DNA of 64,000 nt from QHXQ01 sp036389395 (GTDB lineage: Bacteria; Acidobacteriota; Blastocatellia; Pyrinomonadales; Pyrinomonadaceae), in assembly GCA_036389395.1 (NCBI GenBank), contig DASVPY010000031.1, forward strand, positions 173,755 to 237,754, read 5' to 3'. How positions within the stretch are numbered: the stretch's first letter is position 1; the number at the start of each line of letters is the position of its first letter. Below the pieces are notes generated by a model. The model searched no databases, was not told the DNA's origin, and was given only the letters and a program-made list of their open reading frames with translations. This document shows positions 41,024 to 48,845 of this stretch, piece after piece. The position numbers and the translations under genes were made by a program.

Positions 41024-42973
41024 ATGGGAGAGCATCACGTCCGACAGGATTTAGACGACCGGCAACTGCGCGCCTTCATGCGCGCGCTCCTCGCCGACCT
41101 GCGCGCCCTGGAGCTGATGCTCGACGGCGGGCAGGTCGAGCGCGGCGTGGGGCGCATCGGCGCGGAGCAGGAGATGTTCCTGGTGGACGCGGGGATGCGC
41201 CCCGCCTTCGTCGCCGAAGACGTGCTGCGGCAGGTCGCCGACCCGCGCCTCACCACAGAGATCGCGCGCTTCAACCTCGAAGCCAACCTGACGCCGCGCC
41301 TGTTGGAAGGCGACTGCTTCAGCCGCATGGAGGCCGAGGTCAAAGAACTGATCGGGCGCGTGCGCGCGGGCGCGCGAGGGCACGGCGCGGACGTGCTGCT
41401 CGCCGGCATCCTGCCGACGCTGCAAAAGTCCGACCTCACGCTCCAGAGCATGACGCCCAGCCCGCGCTACGAGCAGCTCAACCGCGCCGTCATGCAGATG
41501 CGCGGCGGCCCCGTCGCCGTCCACATCAAAGGTCTCGACGAGATCAGCCTGACCTCCGACAACATCATGCTGCTCTCGTCGAACACGAGCTTTCAGGTGC
41601 ATCTGCAAGTCGCGCCCGGCGAGTTCGTGCCGCTCTACAATCTGGCGCAGGCGATCACCGCGCCCGTGCTCGCGGCGGCCGTCAACTCGCCGCTCTGGCT
41701 GGGGCAACGGCTCTGGCAGGAGACGCGGCTCGCCCTCTTTCAGCACTCGGCGGACGCGCGCACCAGCGCGCAGCTCGCACGCCAGTTCCCCACGCGCGTC
41801 GGCTTCGGCGACCGCTGGCTCCAAGGCTCCGTGCTGGAGTTGTTCCGCGAAGACATCGCGCGCTTCCGCGTCATCTTCACGACGGAGGCGGACGAAGACC
41901 CGCTCGCCGTGCTCGCGCGCGGCGAAGTGCCGCCGCTCTCGGCGCTCCGGCTGCACAACGGCACGGTCTGGTGGTGGAATCGCCCCTGCTACGGCGTGGT
42001 GGACGGCCGGGCGCACCTGCGCATCGAGAACCGCGTGCTGCCCGCGGGGCCGACCACGCTCGACGAGTTCGCCAACGCCGCCTTCTTCATCGGGCTGATG
42101 TTGGCGCTGCCCGAAGAGTACGGCGCGATTGACAAGCTGATGCCGTTCGACGCCGCCAAGGACAACTTCTTCGCCGCCGCGCGCCACGGCCTGCAAGCCC
42201 AACTGACCTGGACGAAAGGGCACAGCTACCCGGCCGCCGCGCTCATCCTCGAACACCTGTTGCCGCTCGCCCGCCAGGGTCTCAAGCAGGCGCGCGTCGC
42301 CGAGGCGGACATCGCCCTCTACCTCGGCACGCTCGAAGAGCGCGTCCGCACGGGCCAGACCGGCGCGCAGTGGGCGCTCAACTCGCTCGCGGCGATGACG
42401 CGGCGCGGCACGCGCGACCTGCGCACGCTCGCCGTCGCCATGCGCGCGCACCAGCAGACGGGCGAACCCGTCCACCGCTGGCCCCTCATCGAAGCGCCCG
42501 CGGCCGACGACTGGGCGCAGAGCTACCGCACCGTCGGGCAGTTCATGTCCACCGATCTGTTCACCGTGCGCCCGGACGATCTGGTTGATCTGGCGGCGGC
42601 GGTCATGGACTGGCGGCACATACGCCACGTGCCGGTGGAGGCCGCGGCGGGGCGGCTCGTCGGGCTGGTCTCGCACCGCGCCTTGCTGCGGCTGCTCGCG
42701 CGCGGCGCGGACGCCCCGGCGGGCGAGCCGGCCACCGTGCGCCAGATCATGCACCCCGACCCCGTGACCGTCACGCCCGACACGCCGACGCTCGACGCCA
42801 TCGCGCTCATGCGCGCGCGCCGGGTGGGCTGCCTGCCCGTGGTCGAGCGCGGCACGCTGGTCGGCATCGTCACCGCGCACGACTTCCTCAACGCCTCGGG
42901 GCAACTCTTCGAGCAGCAGTTGCAGCGCCCCGCAACGGGGCCGGGGGCCGAAAGCGCCAAGGCCGTGGTTTAA
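41024..42973 (+). CDS. Glutamate-cysteine ligase-like (GCS2) protein fused to two CBS domains
   Basis: A 649-residue fusion. Residues about 30-480 are a GCS2-type carboxylate-amine ligase: GRIGAEQEMFLVD, EIARFNLEANLTP, SFQVHLQVAPGEF and IENRVLPAGPTTLDEFANAA are typical. Such enzymes form gamma-glutamyl bonds with ATP. The last 130 residues contain two CBS repeats (QFMSTDLFTVRPDDLVDLAA; IMHPDPVTVTPDTPTLDAIA) that in other proteins bind adenosine nucleotides. The arrangement suggests an energy-sensing gamma-glutamyl ligase; the amine partner is unknown. The start ATG follows a long gap. Confidence 0.87.
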   Translation: MGEHHVRQDLDDRQLRAFMRALLADLRALELMLDGGQVERGVGRIGAEQEMFLVDAGMRPAFVAEDVLRQVADPRLTTEIARFNLEANLTPRLLEGDCFSRMEAEVKELIGRVRAGARGHGADVLLAGILPTLQKSDLTLQSMTPSPRYEQLNRAVMQMRGGPVAVHIKGLDEISLTSDNIMLLSSNTSFQVHLQVAPGEFVPLYNLAQAITAPVLAAAVNSPLWLGQRLWQETRLALFQHSADARTSAQLARQFPTRVGFGDRWLQGSVLELFREDIARFRVIFTTEADEDPLAVLARGEVPPLSALRLHNGTVWWWNRPCYGVVDGRAHLRIENRVLPAGPTTLDEFANAAFFIGLMLALPEEYGAIDKLMPFDAAKDNFFAAARHGLQAQLTWTKGHSYPAAALILEHLLPLARQGLKQARVAEADIALYLGTLEERVRTGQTGAQWALNSLAAMTRRGTRDLRTLAVAMRAHQQTGEPVHRWPLIEAPAADDWAQSYRTVGQFMSTDLFTVRPDDLVDLAAAVMDWRHIRHVPVEAAAGRLVGLVSHRALLRLLARGADAPAGEPATVRQIMHPDPVTVTPDTPTLDAIALMRARRVGCLPVVERGTLVGIVTAHDFLNASGQLFEQQLQRPATGPGAESAKAVV

Positions 42974-43005
42974 GTTTGAGCTTGCTTGAGGGGCGCGGCC
43001 GGACT

Positions 43006-43085
43006 TAGCACAGAGGGCACAGAGTAGGCACAGAGGGCACAGTAAAAAACTGTGAACTGTGTGTAACCTCTGTGCCCTCTGTGTT
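43006..43085. repeat. CACAGAG word-type inverted repeat (copy 5)
   Basis: TTAGCACAGAGGGCACAGAG begins the left arm, with AACTGTGTGTAACCTCTGTG and CCCTCTGTGTTGAG on the right. It fills part of the 327-base gap 42974-43300 between the GCS2-CBS and UspA genes; the remainder of the gap is GC-rich with a good ribosome site at its end. Confidence 0.88.
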
Positions 43086-43300
43086 GAGCTTGCCTGCCTG
43101 TTCCGGCGCGGCCGAAGCTGGTAAATTGTCCGCACGGCGCGGAAAAAGACGCAGGCGGCGGCGTGTCGGGCGCGCGCGAACGGCGCGAAACGGCGCGCGC
43201 GCCGCTGGCACAAGGCGTGCAGTCTAGTGACGCGCCGGAGTTGTCGGTGCGGCGCGCGTCAGTGTGCGCCGCGCCGGCCCGGCCACAGGAGGTGAGACCG

Positions 43301-43768
43301 ATGAAGATACTCTTGGCGCTTGACGGTTCCGGTTGCAGCGAGGCGGCGCTCGCAGAGGTCGCCGAGCGGCCCTGGCCCGCCGACACGCAGGTGCGCGTCG
43401 TCTCTGTGGTCGAGCCGGCCGCGCCGCTCATGGCCGAGCCTTACGTCGTGGCGGGCGGCTACTTCGAGGAGGTCGAGAGGATCAAACGCCAGCAGGCGGA
43501 CGACGTGGTCGGGCGCGCGCGGCTGCGCCTGAGCGCCGCGACGACCACGCCGCTGCAAGTCTCGGTCGAAGTCCTGCCCGGCTCGCCCCGCCGCGTCATC
43601 GTCGAAGAGGCCGAGAAGTGGGGCGCGGACTTGATCGTCATGGGGTCGCACGGCTACCGCACCTGGGAGCGCATGTTGCTCGGCTCCGTCTCCCAAACCG
43701 TCGCCGCCCACGCCCCCTGCTCCGTCCAGATCGTCCACTGCAAAAAAGCAGTGACGAGTGACGAGTAA
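43301..43768 (+). CDS. Universal stress protein
   Basis: A 155-residue UspA-family protein. It opens MKILLALDGSGCSEAALAEV and ends with the nucleotide loop MGSHGYRTWERMLLGSVSQT, the G-2x-G-9x-G-S pattern of ATP-binding members. It starts with a perfect AGGAGGTGAGACC ribosome site. The last five codons (VTSDE) are encoded by the GTGACGAG word array, so the C-terminus seems to have been shaped by the repeat. Two flavin-split-barrel proteins and a second, truncated UspA follow on the same strand. Confidence 0.93.
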   Translation: MKILLALDGSGCSEAALAEVAERPWPADTQVRVVSVVEPAAPLMAEPYVVAGGYFEEVERIKRQQADDVVGRARLRLSAATTTPLQVSVEVLPGSPRRVIVEEAEKWGADLIVMGSHGYRTWERMLLGSVSQTVAAHAPCSVQIVHCKKAVTSDE

Positions 43769-43806
43769 GAACCAAGCTTTTCTCTTGTCACCTGTCACCC
43801 GTCACG
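43751..43806. repeat. GTGACGAG / CACCTGTCACC word array over the UspA stop
   Basis: Left arm GTGACGAGTGACGAG is inside the coding end of UspA; right arm TTGTCACCTGTCACCCGTCA (from 43785) has the complementary words. Same word family as the perfect repeat at 4276-4346. It could terminate uspA transcription. Confidence 0.75.
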
Positions 43807-43822
43807 GTTTACGGTTTTTAAG

Positions 43823-44257
43823 ATGCTGAAGATCGAAGAGATGCCGCAGGGCGAGATCGTGGCGCTGCTGCTGCGCGGGACTTACGGCCACCTGGCCTGC
43901 GCCCGCGACAACAAGCCCTACGTCGTGCCGATGAACTACGCCTACGACTCGCAGTTCATCTACTTCTTCACGACCGAGGGCACGAAGACCGAGTACATGG
44001 CCGCCAACCGGGAGGTCTGCTTCCAGGTCGAAGAGGTCAACGACGCGACCGACTGGCGTAGCGTCCAGGTCATGGGCCGGGCCGAGCGGCTGTCGGCAGC
44101 CGCCGACACCGAGCGCGCCATGCGCGTCATCAGCGAGCGCAACCCCGCGCTCCAGCCCGCGCTCCACCAGACCGAGATCGGCGCGTGGACGCGGCCCGGC
44201 CGCGTCGCCATCTACCGCATCCGCGTCGCGGCCATGTACGGGCGCAAGACCGCCTGA
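43823..44257 (+). CDS. Pyridoxamine 5'-phosphate oxidase-like flavin protein (first)
   Basis: A 144-residue split-barrel protein. GHLACARDNKPYVVPMNYAY is the strand pair typical of this superfamily and FTTEGTKTEYMAANREVCFQ lies in the flavin-contact region. Such small proteins bind FMN or F420-like cofactors and occur in stress clusters with UspA proteins; the reaction is not inferable. It begins 54 bp after the UspA stop, behind the word array. A paralogue follows at once. Confidence 0.85.
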   Translation: MLKIEEMPQGEIVALLLRGTYGHLACARDNKPYVVPMNYAYDSQFIYFFTTEGTKTEYMAANREVCFQVEEVNDATDWRSVQVMGRAERLSAAADTERAMRVISERNPALQPALHQTEIGAWTRPGRVAIYRIRVAAMYGRKTA

Positions 44258-44325
44258 CGCCAGCCCCCGCCGTCGAGCAGTTTCGCGACCGGCGGCGCGC
44301 GCGTCGGGCGCGGAGGACTGGGCCG

Positions 44326-44748
44326 ATGATCAACAGACTCAGCACCGACGAAGCCTGGGCGCTGCTGCGCGCGGGCCGGCTCGCGCGCCTCGGCTGCCTG
44401 GCCGACGGCGACCCCTACGTCGTGCCCGTGAACTATTCGGCCGACGGCGCGCGCGTCCTCGTCCACTCGCTGCCCGGCCGCAAGATCGCGGCCATGCGCG
44501 CGCACCCGCGCGTCTGCCTGCAAGTGGACGACATACGCGACCAGTATAGCTGGCGCAGCGTCATCGCCTACGGCACTTACGAAGAGCTGCGCGGCGGGAC
44601 GGAGCGTGCGCGCGCGCTCAACCACCTGCTCGCGGCCTTCCCGCAGTTGACGCCGGTCGAGTCCGCCATCGCGTGCGACGCCGCCGCGCCCGTGCCCGTC
44701 GTCTTCCGCATCCGCGTGGACGAGATCACGGGTCTGCGCGAAGGCTGA
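44326..44748 (+). CDS. Pyridoxamine 5'-phosphate oxidase-like flavin protein (second)
   Basis: A 140-residue paralogue of the preceding gene (RLARLGCLADGDPYVVPVNY, GRKIAAMRAHPRVCLQVDDI). A GGAGGA ribosome site lies about ten bases before the ATG. The gap from the first copy is 68 bp. Two adjacent copies on one strand suggest an old tandem duplication; they are now quite different in sequence, so sub-functions are possible. Confidence 0.85.
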   Translation: MINRLSTDEAWALLRAGRLARLGCLADGDPYVVPVNYSADGARVLVHSLPGRKIAAMRAHPRVCLQVDDIRDQYSWRSVIAYGTYEELRGGTERARALNHLLAAFPQLTPVESAIACDAAAPVPVVFRIRVDEITGLREG

Positions 44749-44766
44749 ACGCGCGGGCGACCACAC

Positions 44767-44964
44767 ATGAGCCAACAGATGAAACTACTCATCGGCTACG
44801 ACGGCTCGGACTGCGCCGAGGCCGCGCTCGACGATCTGCGCGGGGCGGGCTTGCCCGCCGAAGGCGTGGAGGCGCTCGTCATCGCGGTCGCGGAGGTGTG
44901 GCTGCTGCCGCCCTCGGCGCAGGAGGTCGTCGCGGAGGCGCGCGCGCAAACAGCGATCAGAGCA
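44767..44964 (+). pseudogene. Truncated universal stress protein cut by a hairpin element
   Basis: The frame starts MSQQMKLLIGYDGSDCAEAA, a clear UspA N-terminus, and continues with VEALVIAVAEVWLLPPSAQE. At about residue 62 the coding sequence enters the CACGAAG hairpin (44965-45026) and from there reads through the antisense strand of the P-type ATPase. The nucleotide-binding C-terminal half is absent. It is therefore a fragment of a second UspA gene. Confidence 0.75.
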
Positions 44965-45026
44965 AACACGAAGACACGAAGGCCCGAAGCGCGCGGACGT
45001 TCTGCGGGCCTTCGTGTCTTCGTGTT
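44965..45026. repeat. Perfect 22-bp inverted repeat of a CACGAAG word
   Basis: Arms 44965-44986 (AACACGAAGACACGAAGGCC plus CG) and 45005-45026 are exact complements with an 18-base loop. The right end lies at the stop codon of the P-type ATPase, whose TAA is formed at 45025-45027. It also marks the point where the second UspA gene is cut. Confidence 0.88.
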
Positions 45027-47282
45027 AAATCCGTCGGCGCGCGTAGAGTTTCGCCAGTTCGACGAAGAGGACGGGGGCGGCGACGGTGGAGGCGATGACG
45101 AGCAGGTCGGCGCGCGTGAAGGGGGCCGTGCCGAGCAGGCGCGCGAGCGGCGCGAAGTAGACGGCGAGCAGTTGCAGGAGGACGACGGCGCAGACCGCGC
45201 CCCACGCGTAGCGGTTGCGGAACAGACCGTTGAAGACGGAGTGGATGCGCGAGCGGCAGTTGAAGAGGTGGCCGAGTTGCGAGCCGACCACGGCCGTGAG
45301 CATGACTGTGCGCGCGTGCGCGCCCGCGCCGTACGCGCCGAGCGCCCAGCGGTACGCGGCGAGGATGACGACGGCGAGCAGCGCGCCCTGCCACGCGATG
45401 AGCGCGAGGAAGGGGCGCGAGAGCAGCGCCGCGTGCGCCTTGCGCGGCGGGCGGCGCATCGTGTCGGGCGCGGCCGGCTCGACGGCCAGCGCGAGCGCGG
45501 GGAACACGTCGGTCACGAGGTTGAGCCAGAGCAGTTGCAGCGGCAGGAGCGGGAGCGGCCAGCCCAGCACGAGCGCGCCGAAGATCGCCAGCACCGTGCC
45601 GAGGTTCTTCGACAGCATCAGGTGGATGAACTTGACGATGTTCGCGTAGATCGTCCGCCCGCCCTCGACGGCGCGCAGGATGGTCGCGAAGTTGTCGTCG
45701 GCCAAGACGACCGCGGCCGCCTCCTTCGCCACCTCCGTGCCGCGCAGACCCATCGCCACGCCGATGTCCGCACGCTTCAGGGCCGGCGCGTCGTTGACGC
45801 CGTCGCCCGTCACGGCCACGATCTCGCCCGCCGCCTTGAGCGCCGCGACGATGCGCAGCTTGTCTTCGGGCGAGACGCGCGCGAACACGTCGGTCGTGCG
45901 CGCCAGCTCGGCGAGTCGGGCGTCGTCGGCTGCGGTCAACTCCTGCGCGTGCAGGGCGCGCGGCTCGGCGTCGCCGCTCAGGCGCAGCTCGCGCGCCACC
46001 GCCTGCGCCGTGTTGAGCTGATCGCCCGTGAGCATGACGCCGCGCAGGCCCGCCGCGCGCGCCTGCGCGACGGCCGCGGCCACGCCCGCGCGCGGCGGAT
46101 CGTTCAAGCCCAGCAGGCCGAGGAACGTGTAGCCGGTTTCATCATCGCTCACCGCTTCAGCTTGCGCGTCGGCGGGCAACTGCTTGTCGGCGAGCGCGAG
46201 GACGCGCAGGGCGCGGTCGGCCATGGCGCGGTTGGCGCGCAGGAGGCTCGTGCGCGTCTCCGCGTCGAGCGCGCGCCGAGTGCCGTCGCGCGCGACGTAG
46301 TGCGTGCAGGCGTCGAGCACGACGGCGGGCGCACCCTTCAGCGCGACGAGCACGGAGCCGTCGGGCGCGCGCTCGACGGTCAACATGCGTTTGGTCGCGG
46401 CGTCGGACGGGCGTTCTTCGAGGCGCACGTAGGCGGCGCGCGTCGCCCGCACGTCGTAACCGAAACGCTCGGCGGCCGTGAGCAGCGCGGTCTCGGTCGG
46501 ATCGCCGAGGCTGCGCTCGCCCGGCGGCCCAACTCGTCCAGCTTGCGCTTGAGCGGCGTCGCCTCGACCGGCGCGGCGGCGACCAGGCGGCCGACGCGCC
46601 CCAGTTCCGTCTCCGCGCCCGTCGCGGTGACGACGGCGAGACCGCGCCCGGCGACGACCGTCGTGCCGAGGTAGAGCATCGAGTTGCGCTCGGCGAGCGG
46701 CGCGTTGGCGGCCACGGCCTGCGCCGCCTTGGCGACGGGCGCGCTCTCGCCCGTCAGCGCCGACTCTTCGGCGCGCAGCGCGGCGGCTTCGACGAGGCGC
46801 GCGTCGGCCGGCACGCGGTCGCCGGCTTCTAAGACGACGGTGTCGCCGGGCACTAGGTCTTCGGCCTGTAGGGTGAGCTCGCGGCCGTCGCGGCGCGTGC
46901 GCGCGTTGATGTGCGCCTCGCGGCGCAGGGCCGCGAGCGCGCGGTTCGCCTGCCACTCGGTGAGGAAGCCGACGAGCGCGTTCAAGGCGAGCACGGCGAG
47001 GATGGCGAGGGCGTCCGGGTGATCGCCCGTGAGCCACGCGACGGCGGCCGCCGCGCCGAGCAGCGCGACGACGAGGCTGGCGAACTGATCGGCGAGCACG
47101 AGCCAGGCGGGGCGCGGGCGGATGGACTGCAAAGAGTTCGCGCCGTGGCGCGCGCCGGGCCGCGATCTCAGCCCGCGGCGCGGATCGACGCCCAGCGCCG
47201 CGGCCACCGCGGCGGCGTGCGCGGCGTGCGGCGCGAGCGCCGCCGCGGCGGGGGGCGCTGCTCCTTGCGCTGGCGAGTTCAT
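45025..47282 (-). pseudogene. P-type cation ATPase with internal deletion of the phosphorylation region
   Basis: A Ca2+-ATPase-like P2-type pump in two frames. The N-terminal part (from ATG 47282) has the actuator domain with ALTGESAPV and reaches LKRKLDELGRR. After that it goes out of frame. The other frame continues from LGDPTETALLTAAERFGYDV through GLNDPPR, MLTGDQ and VTGDGVNDAPALKRADIGVA to a C-terminus KLYARRRI. What is missing, by comparison with the family, is roughly 150-180 residues: membrane helices 3-4 with the PEGLP motif and the DKTGT phosphorylation site. The join lies between 46519 and 46530. Without that Asp the pump cannot work. An assembly collapse is an alternative explanation. 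Confidence 0.85.
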
Positions 47283-47356
47283 GGTCGGTGCGTGCGCGCG
47301 CATCGTACCACGCGCACAGAAGAAAGATGTGCGGTTGAGTTGAACCGACGATCAGA

Positions 47357-47438
47357 TAACACAGAGTACACAGAGGGAACACAGAATTCACAGAGCTTTT
47401 ACTGTGTCCTCTGTGCTAACTCCGTGTACTCTGTGTTA
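47357..47438. repeat. CACAGAG word-type inverted repeat (copy 6)
   Basis: TAACACAGAGTACACAGAGG starts the left arm; the right arm runs to GTGTACTCTGTGTTA. Flanking GTTGAG (about 47334) and CTCAAC (about 47447) also pair. Located between divergent genes, so here it cannot serve as a terminator for converging transcripts. Confidence 0.9.
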
Positions 47439-47492
47439 AATCTGTCCTCAACACGCGTTCGATCCGAGAATTGATCGTGAGAGGAGTTGCGT

Positions 47493-48845
47493 GTGCGCGA
47501 GCGGGCGATTGCCGAGTATCACGAGTTGTTGCTGGCGGACGAAAATGTGAACGCCGAGTTGTTCGCGCGCCTGCGGGCGGCGATGCGCGCGCGGCGGCTG
47601 ACTTACGGCGCGCGCACGATTGGCGTCGCGTTGCGCCCGCACCTGCTCGCGCGCGCGCAGTACGAAGCCCTGGCGGCGGCCGCCGAAGCGGTGGCGCGCG
47701 CCTGCGAGCGGCTGGGCGCGGCGCTGGTCGCCGACGAGTCGCTGCTCGACACCATCGGTCTCACCGACGCCGAGCGCCGCCTCGCGCTCGTCAACCCCGG
47801 CTTCAAGCACGCGGGCGTGACGACGCGGCTCGACGCCTTCATGCACGACGGAGAGATCAAGTTCGTCGAGTACAACGCCGAGAACCCTTCGAGCCTGACC
47901 GATCAGGCGGGCTTGAACGAAGTGCTGTTCGAGGTCGGCGCGCTGGCGCGCTTCGCCGCGCGCTACCGGCTGCGGCAGTTCGACCCGGCCGCGCAACTGC
48001 TCAACGCGCTCACGGCGACTTACCGCGAATGGGGCGGCGGCGGCGACCCGCCGCGCGTCGCCATCGTGGACTGGCCCGACCTGCCGACCGCCGACGAGTT
48101 CGTGCTCTTGCGCAACTACTTCGCCAGCCGCGGCGTGCCGACCATCATCTGCGCGCCCGACGAGTTGGAGTACAAACGCGGGCGTCTGCGCTGCGGCGAG
48201 TTCAAAATCGATCTCGTCTACAAGCGCGTCATCATCCACGAGCTGCTCGCGCGCTGCGGTCTCAAGCACCCGCTCGTGCGCGCCTGCGAGCGCGGCGACG
48301 TGTGCCTCGTCAACCCGTTCCGCTGCAAGCTGCTGCACAAGAAGGCGGCCTTCGAGCTGCTGACTGACGAGCGTTACGCGCGCCTCTTCCGCCCGCGCGA
48401 GCGCGCGGCCCTGCGCGCCAACGTCCCTTGGACGCGGCGCGTCTACGCGCGGCGCACGACCTACGGAGGACAGACGGTAGACCTCCTTGAGTTCGTCCGG
48501 CGCGAACGCGCGCGCTTCTTCCTCAAGCCGAACGACGACTACGGCGGGCGCGGCATCTTCTGCGGCGCGCGCGCGGGCCGCGGCGAGTGGGCGGCGGCCA
48601 TCGAGACGGCGCTCGCGGGCGACTACGTCGTGCAGGAGGCGGTCACGCTGCACCCGGAAGTGTTCCCCGTCTTCGGCGAGCGCGCGTGGGGCTTGCAGCC
48701 GATGTACGTGGACACGAACCCGTTCCTCTTCCGCGGGCGCGTCGAGGGCGCGCTGGTGCGCCTCTCCGACTCGCCCGTCGTCAACGTCACCTCCGGCGGC
48801 GGCGAGACCGGCCTCTTCGTCATCGAAGATGAGACGGACCCGTGA
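47493..48845 (+). CDS. ATP-grasp-like protein, circularly permuted / glutathionylspermidine-synthase-like
   Basis: A 450-residue protein. KFVEYNAENPSSLTDQAGLN is the substrate and metal segment of the glutathionylspermidine-synthase-like ATP-grasp group, and ARFFLKPNDDYGGRGIFCGA carries the ATP-binding lysine and glycine loop near residue 350. These enzymes join a carboxylate to an amine using ATP. I selected the GTG at 47493 because GAGGAG lies six bases upstream; a TTG two codons earlier is possible. The last 26 bp overlap the end of the convergent exported-protein gene. Confidence 0.75.
   Translation: MRERAIAEYHELLLADENVNAELFARLRAAMRARRLTYGARTIGVALRPHLLARAQYEALAAAAEAVARACERLGAALVADESLLDTIGLTDAERRLALVNPGFKHAGVTTRLDAFMHDGEIKFVEYNAENPSSLTDQAGLNEVLFEVGALARFAARYRLRQFDPAAQLLNALTATYREWGGGGDPPRVAIVDWPDLPTADEFVLLRNYFASRGVPTIICAPDELEYKRGRLRCGEFKIDLVYKRVIIHELLARCGLKHPLVRACERGDVCLVNPFRCKLLHKKAAFELLTDERYARLFRPRERAALRANVPWTRRVYARRTTYGGQTVDLLEFVRRERARFFLKPNDDYGGRGIFCGARAGRGEWAAAIETALAGDYVVQEAVTLHPEVFPVFGERAWGLQPMYVDTNPFLFRGRVEGALVRLSDSPVVNVTSGGGETGLFVIEDETDP

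Noticed and set aside
44767..46674. 635-residue protein starting with UspA
   Set aside because: Only the first 60 or so residues are UspA-like; the rest is the hairpin and antisense of the P-type ATPase.
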